A stretch of 64,000 nucleotides of DNA from Ramlibacter albus (lineage in GTDB: Bacteria; Pseudomonadota; Gammaproteobacteria; Burkholderiales; Burkholderiaceae_C). A program made the translations under genes and the position numbers. The stretch lies in assembly GCF_014297445.1 (NCBI RefSeq), contig NZ_JACORU010000006.1:299910-363909 (forward strand). The letters are read 5' to 3'. Each line of letters opens with the position of its first letter. The stretch's first letter is position 1. Below the pieces are notes generated by a model. That model saw only the letters and a list, made by a program, of their open reading frames with translations. It made no database searches and was not told where the DNA came from. Shown here piece after piece: positions 55,562 to 64,000 of this stretch.

Positions 55562-56607
55562 CGCACCCGCGGCTCGTCGAGGAACTGCTGCACCGTGCGG
55601 AACAGGTCCATGCGGTTGCGCTCCATGATGATGGAATGCGTGCCCTCGCCGAGTTCGACGTAGCGCTTCCACGGCGCATTCACCAGCTTCGGGAACAGGT
55701 TCTGCGCCATGTAGGAAGGCGTGTCCATGTCCCACTCCGCCTTGACCAGCAGCACCGGCACGCGGATGTCTTCCACCTTCCACGGGATGATGCCGTTGCC
55801 CCAGTAGCGCAAGCCGTCGGCGACCACGCCATTGGGTGCGCGCAGCACGGGCGGGTTCTGCGCCATGCCCCATGGATCGGTCTCGAACGTCGCCTTGGCC
55901 CACGCCTCGAACCAGCCGGCCGGGATCAGCGCGGCCTGCTTGTCGGGCGCGACGCCGGTGAGCCAGCGGCCCTTCGCATCGCTCATGCGCACCGTGCGGT
56001 ACGCCGGTGTCGGGCCGGGGCCCGCCTGCACGAGCGACGCCGACTGCCGGATCCACACCGGCGCATACAGCGCGAGCTTCTCCACCTTGTGGTTGTTCAG
56101 GCTGGTGTACCACTGCATGATCGCGGTGCCCCACGACCAGGCGAGCAGGTTCACCTTGTCGACGCCGCGCCGCTTGCGGATGAATTCCACCACCGCATCG
56201 ACGTCGCGCATCGCTTCCTCGGTGCCCGCGAACGGCGGGTTCTCGCCGGCCGGCCTGTCCATCTGCGGCGGCCGCGTCGAATGGCCGTAGCCGCGCAGGT
56301 CGAGCAGGTACACGTCGTAGCCGTTGCGCGCGATGTAGTCCATCCACGACATGCCGTCCAGCTGAAGGTCGAACGCCGTGGAGGACGGATAGGTGGCGCC
56401 GTGCACGTACAGCACGGTCTTCGCCGACGAGAAGTTCGTCATGTCCGCCGGGCGCTTGTTGCGCACGTAGACCTGGATGCCCGGGTCGCTGGGCACCCGG
56501 AATTCCTCCATCACGACCTGCCGGCCGCCCGCGCCTTGTGGCGCAGCACACGCCGTGAGCGCCAGCACGGCGCCTGCCAGACATACCCGCAACATCGAGC
56601 TCAGCAT
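55558..56607 (-). CDS. Alpha/beta-hydrolase lipoprotein
   Basis: A 349-residue lipoprotein (signal with AVLALTACAAP) of the alpha/beta hydrolase fold: VLYVHGATYPSSTAFDLQLD (oxyanion HG), nucleophile in LLAWSWGTAIMQWYTSL (the elbow reads SWSWG-like, Ser in WSWG), acid near LLVKAEWDMDTPS, and His in LGEGTHSIIMERN. Resembles PHA/ester or lactone hydrolases. The start at 56607 gives the signal peptide at residue 1. Coupled with the dehydrogenase, suggesting hydrolysis of an ester or lactone followed by oxidation of the hydroxyacid. Confidence 0.83.
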   Translation of the reverse strand: MLSSMLRVCLAGAVLALTACAAPQGAGGRQVVMEEFRVPSDPGIQVYVRNKRPADMTNFSSAKTVLYVHGATYPSSTAFDLQLDGMSWMDYIARNGYDVYLLDLRGYGHSTRPPQMDRPAGENPPFAGTEEAMRDVDAVVEFIRKRRGVDKVNLLAWSWGTAIMQWYTSLNNHKVEKLALYAPVWIRQSASLVQAGPGPTPAYRTVRMSDAKGRWLTGVAPDKQAALIPAGWFEAWAKATFETDPWGMAQNPPVLRAPNGVVADGLRYWGNGIIPWKVEDIRVPVLLVKAEWDMDTPSYMAQNLFPKLVNAPWKRYVELGEGTHSIIMERNRMDLFRTVQQFLDEPRVR

Positions 56608-56691
56608 GACGTCTCCTCCTCGCCCGCGGGCCTGCCGGCCGGCACGCCGCCGCGGAACCGGGGGCATCACACCACAGGGCTCAGCGCCGCG

Positions 56692-57264
56692 TCAAGGCTG
56701 CGCGCCGATCCAGCGCGCGAGCGCATCGGTGGGCATCGCGCCCTCCTGCACCCTGGCGCCGTCGCCCTGCTTCATCACGAGCGTGGGCACCGAGGCGATG
56801 CCGAAGCCGTCGAGCATTTTCGTGTTGCGTGTGACGGCTTCCTTCTGCGCATCGACGTTGCCGGCGGGCACGATGCCGCCGCGCTTTTCGGCCATCAGCT
56901 GCTCGTGCGAATCCATCGCGGCAACCGGGTCCGGCGCGGCCAGCAGCGCCGCGCCCTGGGCGAGGCTGTTGCCGTTCAGGACGGCCACCGGGATCCAGAC
57001 GAAGCGCGCCTGCGACTTCAGCGGCTTGGCGGAATTCCACAGGGCCGCGCAGTGCGGGCACTGCGGGTCGAAGAAGACGTAGACCACGCGCGCGCTCATC
57101 GCGGCGCCGACATTGAAGCCTTTTGCCTGCTGCTCGATGGTGGCGATGGATACGGATTTCGCGGCCGCGGACGACGACGCGCCCCCCGATGCGGAGGGCG
57201 AGTCCTTGCAGCCGGCCAGCGCCAGCAGCGTGGCCAGCCCCGCCGCGACGAGCGCGGCCCTCAC
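56692..57264 (-). CDS. DsbG/DsbC-like thioredoxin-fold lipoprotein
   Basis: A 190-residue exported thiol protein: lipobox (LATLLALAGCKD), then VVYVFFDPQCPHCAALWNS with the CPHC active site and a cis-Pro region ASVPTLVMKQG. CPHC is the disulfide-isomerase/oxidase type motif; the N-terminal dimerisation domain of DsbC is missing, so it is closer to a monomeric DsbA-like reductase or oxidase. The GTG start overlaps the stop of the receiver gene upstream (GTGTGA), a surprising partner. Confidence 0.87.
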   Translation of the reverse strand: MRAALVAAGLATLLALAGCKDSPSASGGASSSAAAKSVSIATIEQQAKGFNVGAAMSARVVYVFFDPQCPHCAALWNSAKPLKSQARFVWIPVAVLNGNSLAQGAALLAAPDPVAAMDSHEQLMAEKRGGIVPAGNVDAQKEAVTRNTKMLDGFGIASVPTLVMKQGDGARVQEGAMPTDALARWIGAQP

Positions 57265-57656
57265 ACGCCCGCGGGCTCGCGGTCCACGAGCGAGGCGCAA
57301 TAGTCGATGAATGCCTGCATGTCCTGCGATTTCTGGAAAACGGCGTCGGCCCCCAGCTTGATGCAATGCTGGCGGATCCCGGGCGTAGCATAGTCGCTCA
57401 GCACGACCACCGGGGCACCGGGCGCCGCCTTGCGCGCGCGGGGGATGACGCCCATGCCCGTGCCCTGCTCGAGGATCAGGTCGACCAGCGCGAGGTCCCA
57501 GCCGCCGGGGTGCTCATCGAGCCAGAGGTTGGCCTCCGCCTCGGTCGTGCGCGTGGCGACGATCTCGAAACTGGCCGTACCCACCACGTTCAGCAGGTCA
57601 TGCAGCACACCCTGCATGTGCCGGGTGTCTTCCACAAGAAAAACGCGAATGCTCAC
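57261..57656 (-). CDS. Stand-alone receiver-domain response regulator
   Basis: A 131-residue CheY-like receiver without an output domain: RVFLVEDTRHMQ (acidic pair), LALVDLILEQGTG (phospho-Asp), VVLSDYATPG (Ser/Thr switch) and VFQKSQD (lysine). The GTG start at 57656 is the domain start. It could receive phosphate from one of the kinases in this region. Translation of the following thiol-protein gene is coupled to it. Confidence 0.87.
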   Translation of the reverse strand: MSIRVFLVEDTRHMQGVLHDLLNVVGTASFEIVATRTTEAEANLWLDEHPGGWDLALVDLILEQGTGMGVIPRARKAAPGAPVVVLSDYATPGIRQHCIKLGADAVFQKSQDMQAFIDYCASLVDREPAGV

Positions 57657-57723
57657 TTTGGCTCCCGATGCATCGCATTGTGCCCTGCACAACCGCCGTG
57701 CGCAGGCTGTCGTAACAACGTGC

Positions 57724-58026
57724 TCAATTCTTCCTGCGGTCGAGCTCACCTTGCAAACGTTCTCGCTCGGCCTGCTCTTCGCGCAGAAGCTCGGTGACCT
57801 CCTCCAGCTCCTCGGCAGCCTCCTGCACCTTCTGCTCCACGCTGGCGTTCTGGCCGATGGCCCAGGCCACGTCGCCGTGCTTCACCTCCGGCGGCACGTG
57901 GCGCTCCAGCGCTTCGTGGGCCAGGCCCAGCTCGGCGCTCGCGACCTCCAGGTCCTTCTGCACCTGGGTGGTCCTGCGGTGGGCTTCGTCGATCGGGCGC
58001 CGGGGCGCCGTCGCTGTGGCTGTCAT
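57724..58026 (-). CDS. Small coiled-coil hypothetical protein
   Basis: A 100-residue soluble protein, mostly heptad-type helix (VQKDLEVASAELGLAHEALE, VEQKVQEAAEELEEVTELLR, AERERLQGELDRRKN). The start at 58026 has a good ribosome binding site (aaaggac). No family is recognised. It is divergent from the hemerythrin gene. Confidence 0.65.
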   Translation of the reverse strand: MTATATAPRRPIDEAHRRTTQVQKDLEVASAELGLAHEALERHVPPEVKHGDVAWAIGQNASVEQKVQEAAEELEEVTELLREEQAERERLQGELDRRKN

Positions 58027-58155
58027 CTGGTGAGTCCTTTTCGGCAATGCGATGAAAACAGGTTAGCGCCGGCCTGCGGCCGAGCATGTCGGCCATCGAT
58101 GTCGATCCGGCCGCGTGCTGGCCTTCCGGCCGTCGGCACGCTGCCCCATGCATTG

Positions 58156-58170
58156 CCTACGTTCTCCTAC
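58156..58170. promoter_or_regulatory. Paired CCTAC motif upstream of the hemerythrin gene
   Basis: cctac occurs at 58156-58160 and 58166-58170 (ten bases apart, followed by a). On the minus strand this reads tgtagg-agaac-gtagg, the same pentamer as the array at 43549-43596. It lies in the 199-base divergent region between the coiled-coil and hemerythrin genes, 56 bases before the hemerythrin ATG. Confidence 0.4.
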
Positions 58171-58225
58171 AAAACACGTACGCACCGCTCTCGAACATCG
58201 ATCACATCAACACAAGGAGAAACAC

Positions 58226-58714
58226 ATGCCGAATTCCCGTGGCCAGAAGGACGCGTGCGACCTGCTCGATGCGGACCACCGCGCCGTCAAGAAGATGTTC
58301 AAGGAGTACGAGGAACTCACGGGCTCCCGCGCGCGCAGCGCTTCGATGAAGAAGATGGAGCTCGCGCGGCAGATCTGCCACGAGCTGACCGTGCACGCGA
58401 CGATCGAGGAAGAGATCTTCTACCCGGCCCTGCGCGAGGCGCTGAAGGACACCGACATGCTGGCCGAGGCCGAAGTCGAGCACCAGTCCGCCAAGGACCT
58501 CATCGCGCAGATCGAGCAGATGGGCGAGGCCGACGAGATGTTCGACGCGAAGGTGAAGGTGCTGGGCGAGTACATCGACCACCACGTCAAGGAAGAACGC
58601 AACGAGATCTTCACGAAGGCGCGTTCCAACCGCAAGCTGGACCTCGTGGCGATGCGCGACGAGCTGGAAGCCCGCAAAGAGGAACTGATGGCCGAGATGG
58701 GGATGGAGCAATAG
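58226..58714 (+). CDS. Hemerythrin HHE-domain protein
   Basis: A 162-residue four-helix-bundle protein. Di-iron ligands are suggested by LLDADHRAVKKMF, CHELTVHATIEEEIFYPAL, EVEHQSAKDLI and YIDHHVKEERNEIFTKA. Such proteins bind oxygen or sense oxygen and nitric oxide, or repair iron-sulfur clusters. An excellent ribosome binding site (aaggaga) precedes the ATG. Confidence 0.92.
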   Translation: MPNSRGQKDACDLLDADHRAVKKMFKEYEELTGSRARSASMKKMELARQICHELTVHATIEEEIFYPALREALKDTDMLAEAEVEHQSAKDLIAQIEQMGEADEMFDAKVKVLGEYIDHHVKEERNEIFTKARSNRKLDLVAMRDELEARKEELMAEMGMEQ

Positions 58715-58793
58715 AGCCCCCACGCTCCCCGCTTCGCGAGGATCGCTGCCCCCCGAGGGGGCTGTCGCGCCTTGGGGCGGCCCGGCGGCGCGA
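58715..58793. repeat. Dispersed intergenic repeat, copy 2
   Basis: The reverse complement of the 3773-3849 repeat with only a handful of differences over about 77 bases. It fills the space between the convergent hemerythrin and acetyltransferase genes, where it could form a hairpin and act as a transcript end for both. Confidence 0.8.
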
Positions 58794-58796
58794 CGC

Positions 58797-59543
58797 CTAC
58801 CTCGCCCAGTACTCGTAGACCCACGCTTCACCGAACCCCGCGCGCGCATAGATCGACCGCGCGCGGGCATTGCCCTGCTCCACCTGCAGGAACGCCCGCG
58901 TGAGGCCGCGCGAGAGCGCCTCGCGCGCGAACGCCGCGATGATGCCGCCCGCGAACCCGCGGCCGCGGAAGGCCGGCGCCGTGCGCATGCCGTGGATGCC
59001 GCACCAACCCTGGCTGTAGCCGGCCGAGCCGACGGCGGCGACCTTGTCCTCGACAGTCACCGTCGCAAACACGGACGAGCGCGCACGGCGCAGGATGCCC
59101 AGGCGGCTCGCGCCGTCCACGGGGTCGAAGCCCTCGCCGAGGAACACCTCGGACCAGCGCGCCGTCGGCGCATCGGTGAACTCCACGTCGATTTCCGCAC
59201 CGCTGGCGGCCACGCTCTCGCAAGTGGCGACCTCCACCGCGGTGGGCTTCTGCGCGCGCCAGCCGCGCTGCTCGAGTTCGTTGCGCAAGGGCGAGAAAGC
59301 GGGGATGCGCGCCAGGCGCAGCATCGGCTCGAGCCCGCGCGACGCGTAGCGCCGCTCGATCTCCTGCAGGACCTCGGGTTCGCACGAGTCGTGGCGCAGC
59401 GGCACCGCGCTGTGCGCGCGGCCCACGGTGCCGTCGTCATAGGCCAGCACCCAGTCGCGCAACCGCTCGGTCGCTTGCGGCGGCACCGCGTCGAGCGTGG
59501 CGAGTTCGATGCTTTCCGGGTCGGCGGGAACGGGCGTCGGCAT
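58797..59543 (-). CDS. GNAT-family N-acetyltransferase
   Basis: A 248-residue protein with an N-terminal half resembling a degenerate GNAT domain (RLRDWVLAYDDGTVGRAHSA) and a complete C-terminal GNAT domain: acetyl-CoA loop GMRTAPAFRGRGFAGGIIAAF and LQVEQGNARARSIYARAGF. The acceptor is unknown. Start ATG at 59543; 56 bases separate it from the end of the FecR-domain gene upstream. Confidence 0.87.
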   Translation of the reverse strand: MPTPVPADPESIELATLDAVPPQATERLRDWVLAYDDGTVGRAHSAVPLRHDSCEPEVLQEIERRYASRGLEPMLRLARIPAFSPLRNELEQRGWRAQKPTAVEVATCESVAASGAEIDVEFTDAPTARWSEVFLGEGFDPVDGASRLGILRRARSSVFATVTVEDKVAAVGSAGYSQGWCGIHGMRTAPAFRGRGFAGGIIAAFAREALSRGLTRAFLQVEQGNARARSIYARAGFGEAWVYEYWAR

Positions 59544-59599
59544 CCGCGATTTATACGCGACTGCCGCGCTGCCGCCCGCGCCGGCACGTCAACGGCACG

Positions 59600-60952
59600 T
59601 CAGCGGCACATGTTCGTGCTGCGCGCTTCGGCCACCACCATCGACGCCATCGACATCACGCGCGCCGGCACCGGCACGGGCACCGTGTCGTACTCGATGA
59701 AGCGAGGCTGGATGAGCGGCCGCGCCACGCGCCCGCTCAGGCGCGCCATGCCGGTCTCGCCCCGCGCGAGGTGCAGCGACTGCCCGCCGCTGGCGATCTC
59801 CACGTGGCCGTCGCGCACGTGCACGAAGACACCGGGTTCGTCCTCGGCGACGTTCTCGCGCGCGAAGAGCTCGGCAGGCACCTGCAGCGCATCCGGGCGC
59901 GTGCCGCCCGCGGCCACCGACGTGATCGGGCGCGCGGCGCCGCCGGCCAGCGCGAGGCCCTGGCCGGTTTGCAGCACATGGGTCGCCGTGCCGGCGGCAA
60001 CCGCGCCGCTGCCCTGCCACGCGAGCACCTCCAGGCCTTCGCCCGCCGGCTCCGCGGCGCATTCGCCGCTGCAGCGCAGGTCGAAGCCGCCCGGCCGCAG
60101 CGTGACGGTGCCCGAGCGTGTGTTGACGAGCGCGCCTTGCGGCTGCATCTCGGGGATGCGCCCGCCGAGCACGCGCAGCGAGCCGCGCAGCAGCGACGCG
60201 AGCAGCCGGCCCTCGCTGGGGTTGCCCTCGTCGAACACGAAGTCGTCGAGCCGCGCGCGCGTGCCCGGCCCCATGCTCATGCGCGTGCCGTCGCGAAACG
60301 CGAGCGCGGCAGTGGCCTGCGGCGACGACTCGAACACCTCGCCGGGATAGATCGGCGAGCCCGCGATCAGCCGCCGCACATGGCCGGCGTTGTCCGCGAC
60401 GCGCACGTCGCCGTCCACCGTCACCACGCGGGCGCTGGCTGCGGCCGCGTTGGGGCGCGAGTCACCGGCCAGCCGGGCCGACTCCGCGCCGCAGTCGCGC
60501 TCGCACACGCGCGCATCGAAGTCCGTGCCGCGGATGCCGATGGTCGCCGTGGTCGTCTGGACCCGCGCGACGTTGGGCGCACCTTTCGAGATGAGCCCGG
60601 TGACGGTGCGCAGCCCGCCGCGCACCAGTTGCAGCAGCATGTTGTTGTCCACGCCTTCGCGCTGGTACTGGTACTGCGCCACCACCATCTCGGTGTTCGG
60701 CCGCAGCGTCATGCGCGTGCCGTCGACGAAGCGCAGCAGCACCAGCGCGCCGTCCGCCGTCTTGATGCGGTCGCCGGGCTCCACGGCGACGCCCGTCGCG
60801 CCGATGCGCGGGGCGCCGCCCTGGGCCGGCTCCACCATCACCACGCCGCGCGCGGTTTCCACCTGCGCGGCCGGCGCCGCCTGCAGCGGTGCCTGCACGA
60901 GTGCCAGGGCCGAGGCAGCAGCCGTGGCCAGCCAGGTGCGATTCACTCCCAT
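59600..60952 (-). CDS. Secreted FecR-domain protein
   Basis: A 450-residue exported protein: signal peptide (WLATAAASALALVQAPLQAAP), then a FecR domain (GDRIKTADGALVLLRFVDGTRMTLRPNTEM), the segment TATIGIRGTDFDARVCERDCG, and a second FecR-like repeat (YPGEVFESSPQATAALAFRDGTRMSMGPGT). Unlike the sigma-factor regulator FecR it has no membrane helix in the middle and is likely periplasmic. It is divergent from the FHA-like exoprotein gene, a frequent neighbour arrangement, suggesting a role in surface assembly or sensing. Confidence 0.86.
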   Translation of the reverse strand: MGVNRTWLATAAASALALVQAPLQAAPAAQVETARGVVMVEPAQGGAPRIGATGVAVEPGDRIKTADGALVLLRFVDGTRMTLRPNTEMVVAQYQYQREGVDNNMLLQLVRGGLRTVTGLISKGAPNVARVQTTTATIGIRGTDFDARVCERDCGAESARLAGDSRPNAAAASARVVTVDGDVRVADNAGHVRRLIAGSPIYPGEVFESSPQATAALAFRDGTRMSMGPGTRARLDDFVFDEGNPSEGRLLASLLRGSLRVLGGRIPEMQPQGALVNTRSGTVTLRPGGFDLRCSGECAAEPAGEGLEVLAWQGSGAVAAGTATHVLQTGQGLALAGGAARPITSVAAGGTRPDALQVPAELFARENVAEDEPGVFVHVRDGHVEIASGGQSLHLARGETGMARLSGRVARPLIQPRFIEYDTVPVPVPARVMSMASMVVAEARSTNMCR

Positions 60953-61185
60953 GACAGCTCTCCCTTCTTCGTTTCTCGCTTTGGTCACCGGTTATAGATG
61001 CACACAACTCGTTTCGGGGTGGCCCCGACACGCACACGAGGCGTTGTCCGACGCGACGAGTTCACGCTCCCCGCCGGTTCGTCCGGCGTGTCGGTTTTGT
61101 CTGACGGCCAAACAGGACAACGACCGCAAGAGCCACCGTAACCAATTCGCAAACTCGTGCGCTAGCTGTCACACGAAGTCACGCG

Positions 61186-64000
61186 ATGTTGTCCAGAACC
61201 AAACTGCTGAGGTTGAGTCGCCGGACGCTGTGCATCGCGATCGCGGGGTGCTTCGGCGGCGGCGCGGCCGCCCAGCCCAGCGGTGCGACCGCCGTCCACG
61301 GCACAGCCAGCGTGACCCAGCAGGGGCCGCGCACGCTCGTCACCACCACCAACGGCGCGGGGACGCAGCACTCGGCCATCGACTGGCGCAGCTTCTCGGT
61401 GCCGGCGGGCGGCTCCATCTATTTCGCGCAGCCCGGCGCCACGAGCACTTCGATCAACCGCGTGCTCGGCGGCACGCGCAGCGAAGTGTTCGGCAATCTC
61501 GGCTCCAACGGCCGGCTCGTGCTCGTCAACCCGGCGGGCATCGCGTTCGGGCCGAACGCGAGCGTGGACACGGCCGGCTTCACTGCCTCGACGCTGGCGA
61601 TGACGCGCGCCGATGCGATCGCGGGGCGCATGCGCTTCGGCGACGGTTCCGCCGGCGGCGGTGCGCTGCAGTTCGACGGCCGCATCGTCGCGCGCAACGG
61701 CGACGTCGTGCTGATCGCGCCGCAGATCATCGCGGGCACGCAGGCCATCATCGAATCGGTGGCGGGCGACACCATCCTCGCCGCGGGGCGCAAGGTGGAG
61801 CTCACCGGGCGCGGGCTGGAAGGCATCTTCCTCGAGGTGCGCGCGCCGGAAGACCGCGCGGTGAACCTCGGCACGCTGCGCGGCGACTCGGTCGCGATCT
61901 TCGCGGGGCAGCTGCAGCACAGCGGGCTCGTGCAGGCCACGGGCGCTTCCGTGCGCGGCGGCAAGGTCGTGCTCGAAGCAGTGAAGGACGCGGAAGTTTC
62001 CGGGGCCGTCACCGCATCGCGCAGCGACAAGGGCGGCCAGGTCCACCTGTCCGGCGAGACCGTTGCATTGCAAGCCGGCGCCACGGTCGACGTGAGCCAT
62101 GCGCGCGGCGGCGGCGAGGTGCTCGTCGGCGGCGGCTTCCAGGGCAACGATGCGCGCATCCGCAACGCGCAAGCCACGCAGGTCGATGCCGGCGTGCGGC
62201 TCATTGCGGACGCGACCGTCGACGGAACCGGCGGCGAAGTGATCGTCTGGAGCGAGGGCCTCACGCGCTTTGCCGGCGCGATCTCCTCGCGTGGCGCAGG
62301 CAGCGGCCAGGGTGGTTCCGCCGAAGTTTCCGGCCGTCGCTCGCTCGTGTTCCGCGGCACGGCGGACCTGGGCAGCGCGAGTGATGCGCGCGGCCGCTTG
62401 CTGCTGGACCCGGCGATCGTCACGATCCGCGGCGGCACGGGCGACGGCAGCGACGGCAACGGCGCCTCGAATTCGCTCGGCCCCGGCACGGTCGACGCCG
62501 CGACGACGCCCAGCCCCTACACGATTTTCCAGAGCGAGCTGGAGGGCGTGCGCGCGGACGTGCGCATCCAGGCCACGCAGCAGATCGGCGTCTCCGGCGC
62601 GTTCACCGGCGGCGCGCTGCGGCTGGGCTCCGGCATCGGGCTCACGCTCGAAGTCACCGCGGGGTCTGCCGGTGGCATCGACACGCGCGGCATGCCCATC
62701 CGCACGCAGGGTGGGGCCGTGCAGCTGCTGACGACATCCGCGGGACAGAACATCACGACGGACGACATCGAGACGCAGGGTGGTTCGATCCGCGTCGAAG
62801 CGATGAATGCACAGGTCTCGATGGGGGGCATCTCGCTCGGTTCCGGCGGCGGCACCATCACGTTGCGCGGCAACCCCGCGAGCGGCTACGGCGTGGCGCT
62901 CGACAGGACCACGATCAACTCGGCCGGGGGCCATGTCGTCATTTCCTCCCCCGCCTCGCTGCGCGTGAAGGAAACGTCGTTCTCGACCGGCACCGGCACG
63001 CTGACGCTTGCATCCAGCGGCAGCGTGGACTTCACCGGCAACCAGAAACTCGGCGGGCCGACGGTCATCGACGCGGACACGGTCAACATCACCGGCGAGC
63101 TGGCGATTTCCGCGAACGTCACGGCGTCCAGCGGCGCGGTGCTCAATGCGTTCGGCACCGTGAAGGTCGAGAACGGCGCCACGCTCGCGGCCGATGGTGG
63201 GCAGATGTTGATCGACGAGCAGGGCAAGCTCACCGGCGAGGGCCCCATCGCGCTTGGCGGCGGGGTGGTCGTTTCGCAGGGCGAGATCAAGCCGGGCGAG
63301 AACTCGTCCGGGCCCGGCACCCTTCGCATCGCGGGCAACCTGGTCCTCGGCCCCAATGCGAAGTTCCACCCGGATGTGTGGGGCGCGACCCGCTATGACC
63401 AGTTGATCGTGACGGGGACGGCGCTGCTGCTCGGCGGCACGTTCACCGCGCACGAGCATGGCGGGTATTCGTCGTTGCCGACGGACCAGTTCCAGTTCCT
63501 GCAGGCGGCCGGCGGCCTTCTGGGGCAGTTCTCGACCGTGCAGCTCAACGACATTCCGGGGTTCACGTTGACGTACGGGCCGACGCAGATGGCGGCGTCG
63601 GGACCCGCGGCGCCGCCTCTGCCTACGGCTGCGCCGACTCCTGCGCCGACTCCTGCGCCGACTCCTGCGCCGACACCCGCACCGACACCCGCACCGACGC
63701 CTGCACCGACGCCCGCTCCAACGCCTGCTCCAACGCCTGCTCCAACGCCTGCTCCAACGCCTGCTCCAACGCCTGCTCCAACGCCTGCTCCAACGCCTGC
63801 TCCAACGCCTGCTCCAACGCCTGCTCCGACGCCTGCTCCGACGCCTGCTCCGACGCCTGCTCCGACGCCTGCACCGACTCCGGCACCGACACCCGCACCA
63901 ACGCCTGCGCCGACTCCCGCGCCGACCCCTGCACCGACCCCTGCACCGACGCCTGCACCGACGCCTGCACCGACGCCTGCTCCGACGCCTGCTCCGACGC
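61186..64000 (+). CDS. Filamentous-hemagglutinin-type exoprotein (3' partial)
   Basis: 938 codons, open at the right edge. Signal peptide ISLA-type ([20 protein letters not shown]), then the haemagglutination-activity (TPS) domain: [41 protein letters not shown] and [20 protein letters not shown]. The rest is beta-helix repeats ([20 protein letters not shown] and similar) up to residue about 800, ending [15 protein letters not shown], and then an Ala-Pro-Thr-Pro repeat from residue 816. The family is secreted through a TpsB outer-membrane pore, expected downstream. The long antisense frame here is a shadow. Confidence 0.9.
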   Translation, partial: MLSRTKLLRLSRRTLCIAIAGCFGGGAAAQPSGATAVHGTASVTQQGPRTLVTTTNGAGTQHSAIDWRSFSVPAGGSIYFAQPGATSTSINRVLGGTRSEVFGNLGSNGRLVLVNPAGIAFGPNASVDTAGFTASTLAMTRADAIAGRMRFGDGSAGGGALQFDGRIVARNGDVVLIAPQIIAGTQAIIESVAGDTILAAGRKVELTGRGLEGIFLEVRAPEDRAVNLGTLRGDSVAIFAGQLQHSGLVQATGASVRGGKVVLEAVKDAEVSGAVTASRSDKGGQVHLSGETVALQAGATVDVSHARGGGEVLVGGGFQGNDARIRNAQATQVDAGVRLIADATVDGTGGEVIVWSEGLTRFAGAISSRGAGSGQGGSAEVSGRRSLVFRGTADLGSASDARGRLLLDPAIVTIRGGTGDGSDGNGASNSLGPGTVDAATTPSPYTIFQSELEGVRADVRIQATQQIGVSGAFTGGALRLGSGIGLTLEVTAGSAGGIDTRGMPIRTQGGAVQLLTTSAGQNITTDDIETQGGSIRVEAMNAQVSMGGISLGSGGGTITLRGNPASGYGVALDRTTINSAGGHVVISSPASLRVKETSFSTGTGTLTLASSGSVDFTGNQKLGGPTVIDADTVNITGELAISANVTASSGAVLNAFGTVKVENGATLAADGGQMLIDEQGKLTGEGPIALGGGVVVSQGEIKPGENSSGPGTLRIAGNLVLGPNAKFHPDVWGATRYDQLIVTGTALLLGGTFTAHEHGGYSSLPTDQFQFLQAAGGLLGQFSTVQLNDIPGFTLTYGPTQMAASGPAAPPLPTAAPTPAPTPAPTPAPTPAPTPAPTPAPTPAPTPAPTPAPTPAPTPAPTPAPTPAPTPAPTPAPTPAPTPAPTPAPTPAPTPAPTPAPTPAPTPAPTPAPTPAPTPAPTPAPTPAPTPAPTPAPT
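63631..64000 (+). repeat. 12-bp tandem repeat encoding Ala-Pro-Thr-Pro
   Basis: About 31 in-frame copies of a 12-base unit (gct/gcg/gca ccn acn ccn) run to the window edge. Nine consecutive copies at 63715-63822 are identical (gctccaacgcct) and four more at 63823-63870 are gctccgacgcct, showing recent expansion by slippage. It encodes a rigid Pro-rich stalk. The true end and copy number lie outside the window and are assembly-sensitive. Confidence 0.95.

Noticed and set aside
61162..63459. A 765-codon open frame antisense to the FHA-type gene
   Set aside because: Its product is His/Arg/Ala-rich with no domain or signal; the plus strand encodes a clear TPS domain. GC-rich codon use opens the opposite strand.
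63623..63970. Minus-strand frame encoding (LEQA)n-type repeats
   Set aside because: It is the reverse reading of the 12-bp APTP array and has no start region or context of its own.
63631..64000. Possible CRISPR array
   Set aside because: The units are contiguous 12-mers without spacers and stay in frame as Ala-Pro-Thr-Pro codons.

Overview
The window is a GC-rich chromosomal segment from a betaproteobacterium of the order Burkholderiales, most likely a Comamonadaceae relative (Ramlibacter/Variovorax/Caenimonas-like). The evidence is three Bug/TctC-type periplasmic receptors, a DUF4148 protein, a second IF-1 with a basic tail, the pyrG-kdsA-eno-ftsB order and many ATGA overlaps between genes. 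The genus is inferred from family content and was not tested. I saw no tRNA, rRNA, insertion sequence, phage or CRISPR.

Region 1 (1-17.6 kb) is mostly housekeeping. It holds bamC (5' end cut), a metallo-beta-lactamase-fold hydrolase, a small lipoprotein, roxA with a DUF7931-like partner, slyD, a glycine-zipper lipoprotein, dut-coaBC, the run pyrG-kdsA-DUF1330-eno-ftsB-pnuC-nadR-like kinase, hslO with a gamma-carbonic-anhydrase-like protein, a ferritin-like DUF455 protein, dinD with a clear SOS box, and a D-aminoacylase-type amidohydrolase.

Region 2 (17.5-26.8 kb) carries an infA paralogue behind an RRM protein, a frameshifted amidohydrolase, and a divergent acyl-CoA ligase / ThDP-enzyme / FCD-GntR group around a perfect 20-bp palindrome. 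A secreted lipoprotein, a UTRA-type GntR regulator and a LysR regulator follow.

Region 3 (26.8-34.9 kb) is a complete biotin-independent malonate decarboxylase locus: Bug receptor, mdcA-C-D-E-G-B-H, then a second Bug receptor. A 14-bp palindromic core is shared by the upstream GntR gene and the downstream receptor gene, suggesting one regulon. mdcB ends in codons supplied by a dispersed repeat.

Region 4 (34.9-43.5 kb) has an NHL-repeat lipoprotein with a ThDP enzyme, an AbrB/PIN toxin-antitoxin pair, an FMN reductase, and a tightly overlapped four-gene catabolic operon (Gfo/Idh/MocA dehydrogenase, Bug receptor, polysaccharide-deacetylase/allantoinase-like hydrolase, gamma-glutamyltransferase).

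Region 5 (43.5-64 kb) is rich in signalling and envelope genes: three histidine kinases (two as an overlapping hybrid-kinase/REC-kinase pair), a stand-alone receiver, a hemerythrin, an MFS transporter, a LtnD-like dehydrogenase with an alpha/beta hydrolase lipoprotein, and a FecR-domain protein divergent from a filamentous-hemagglutinin-type exoprotein. The exoprotein runs off the right edge inside a 12-bp tandem repeat encoding Ala-Pro-Thr-Pro. Two intergenic regions here hold helically phased repeats that look like response-regulator binding arrays.

No gene-free stretch exceeds about 300 bases. Functions come from motif and family recognition by eye; no database search was run.
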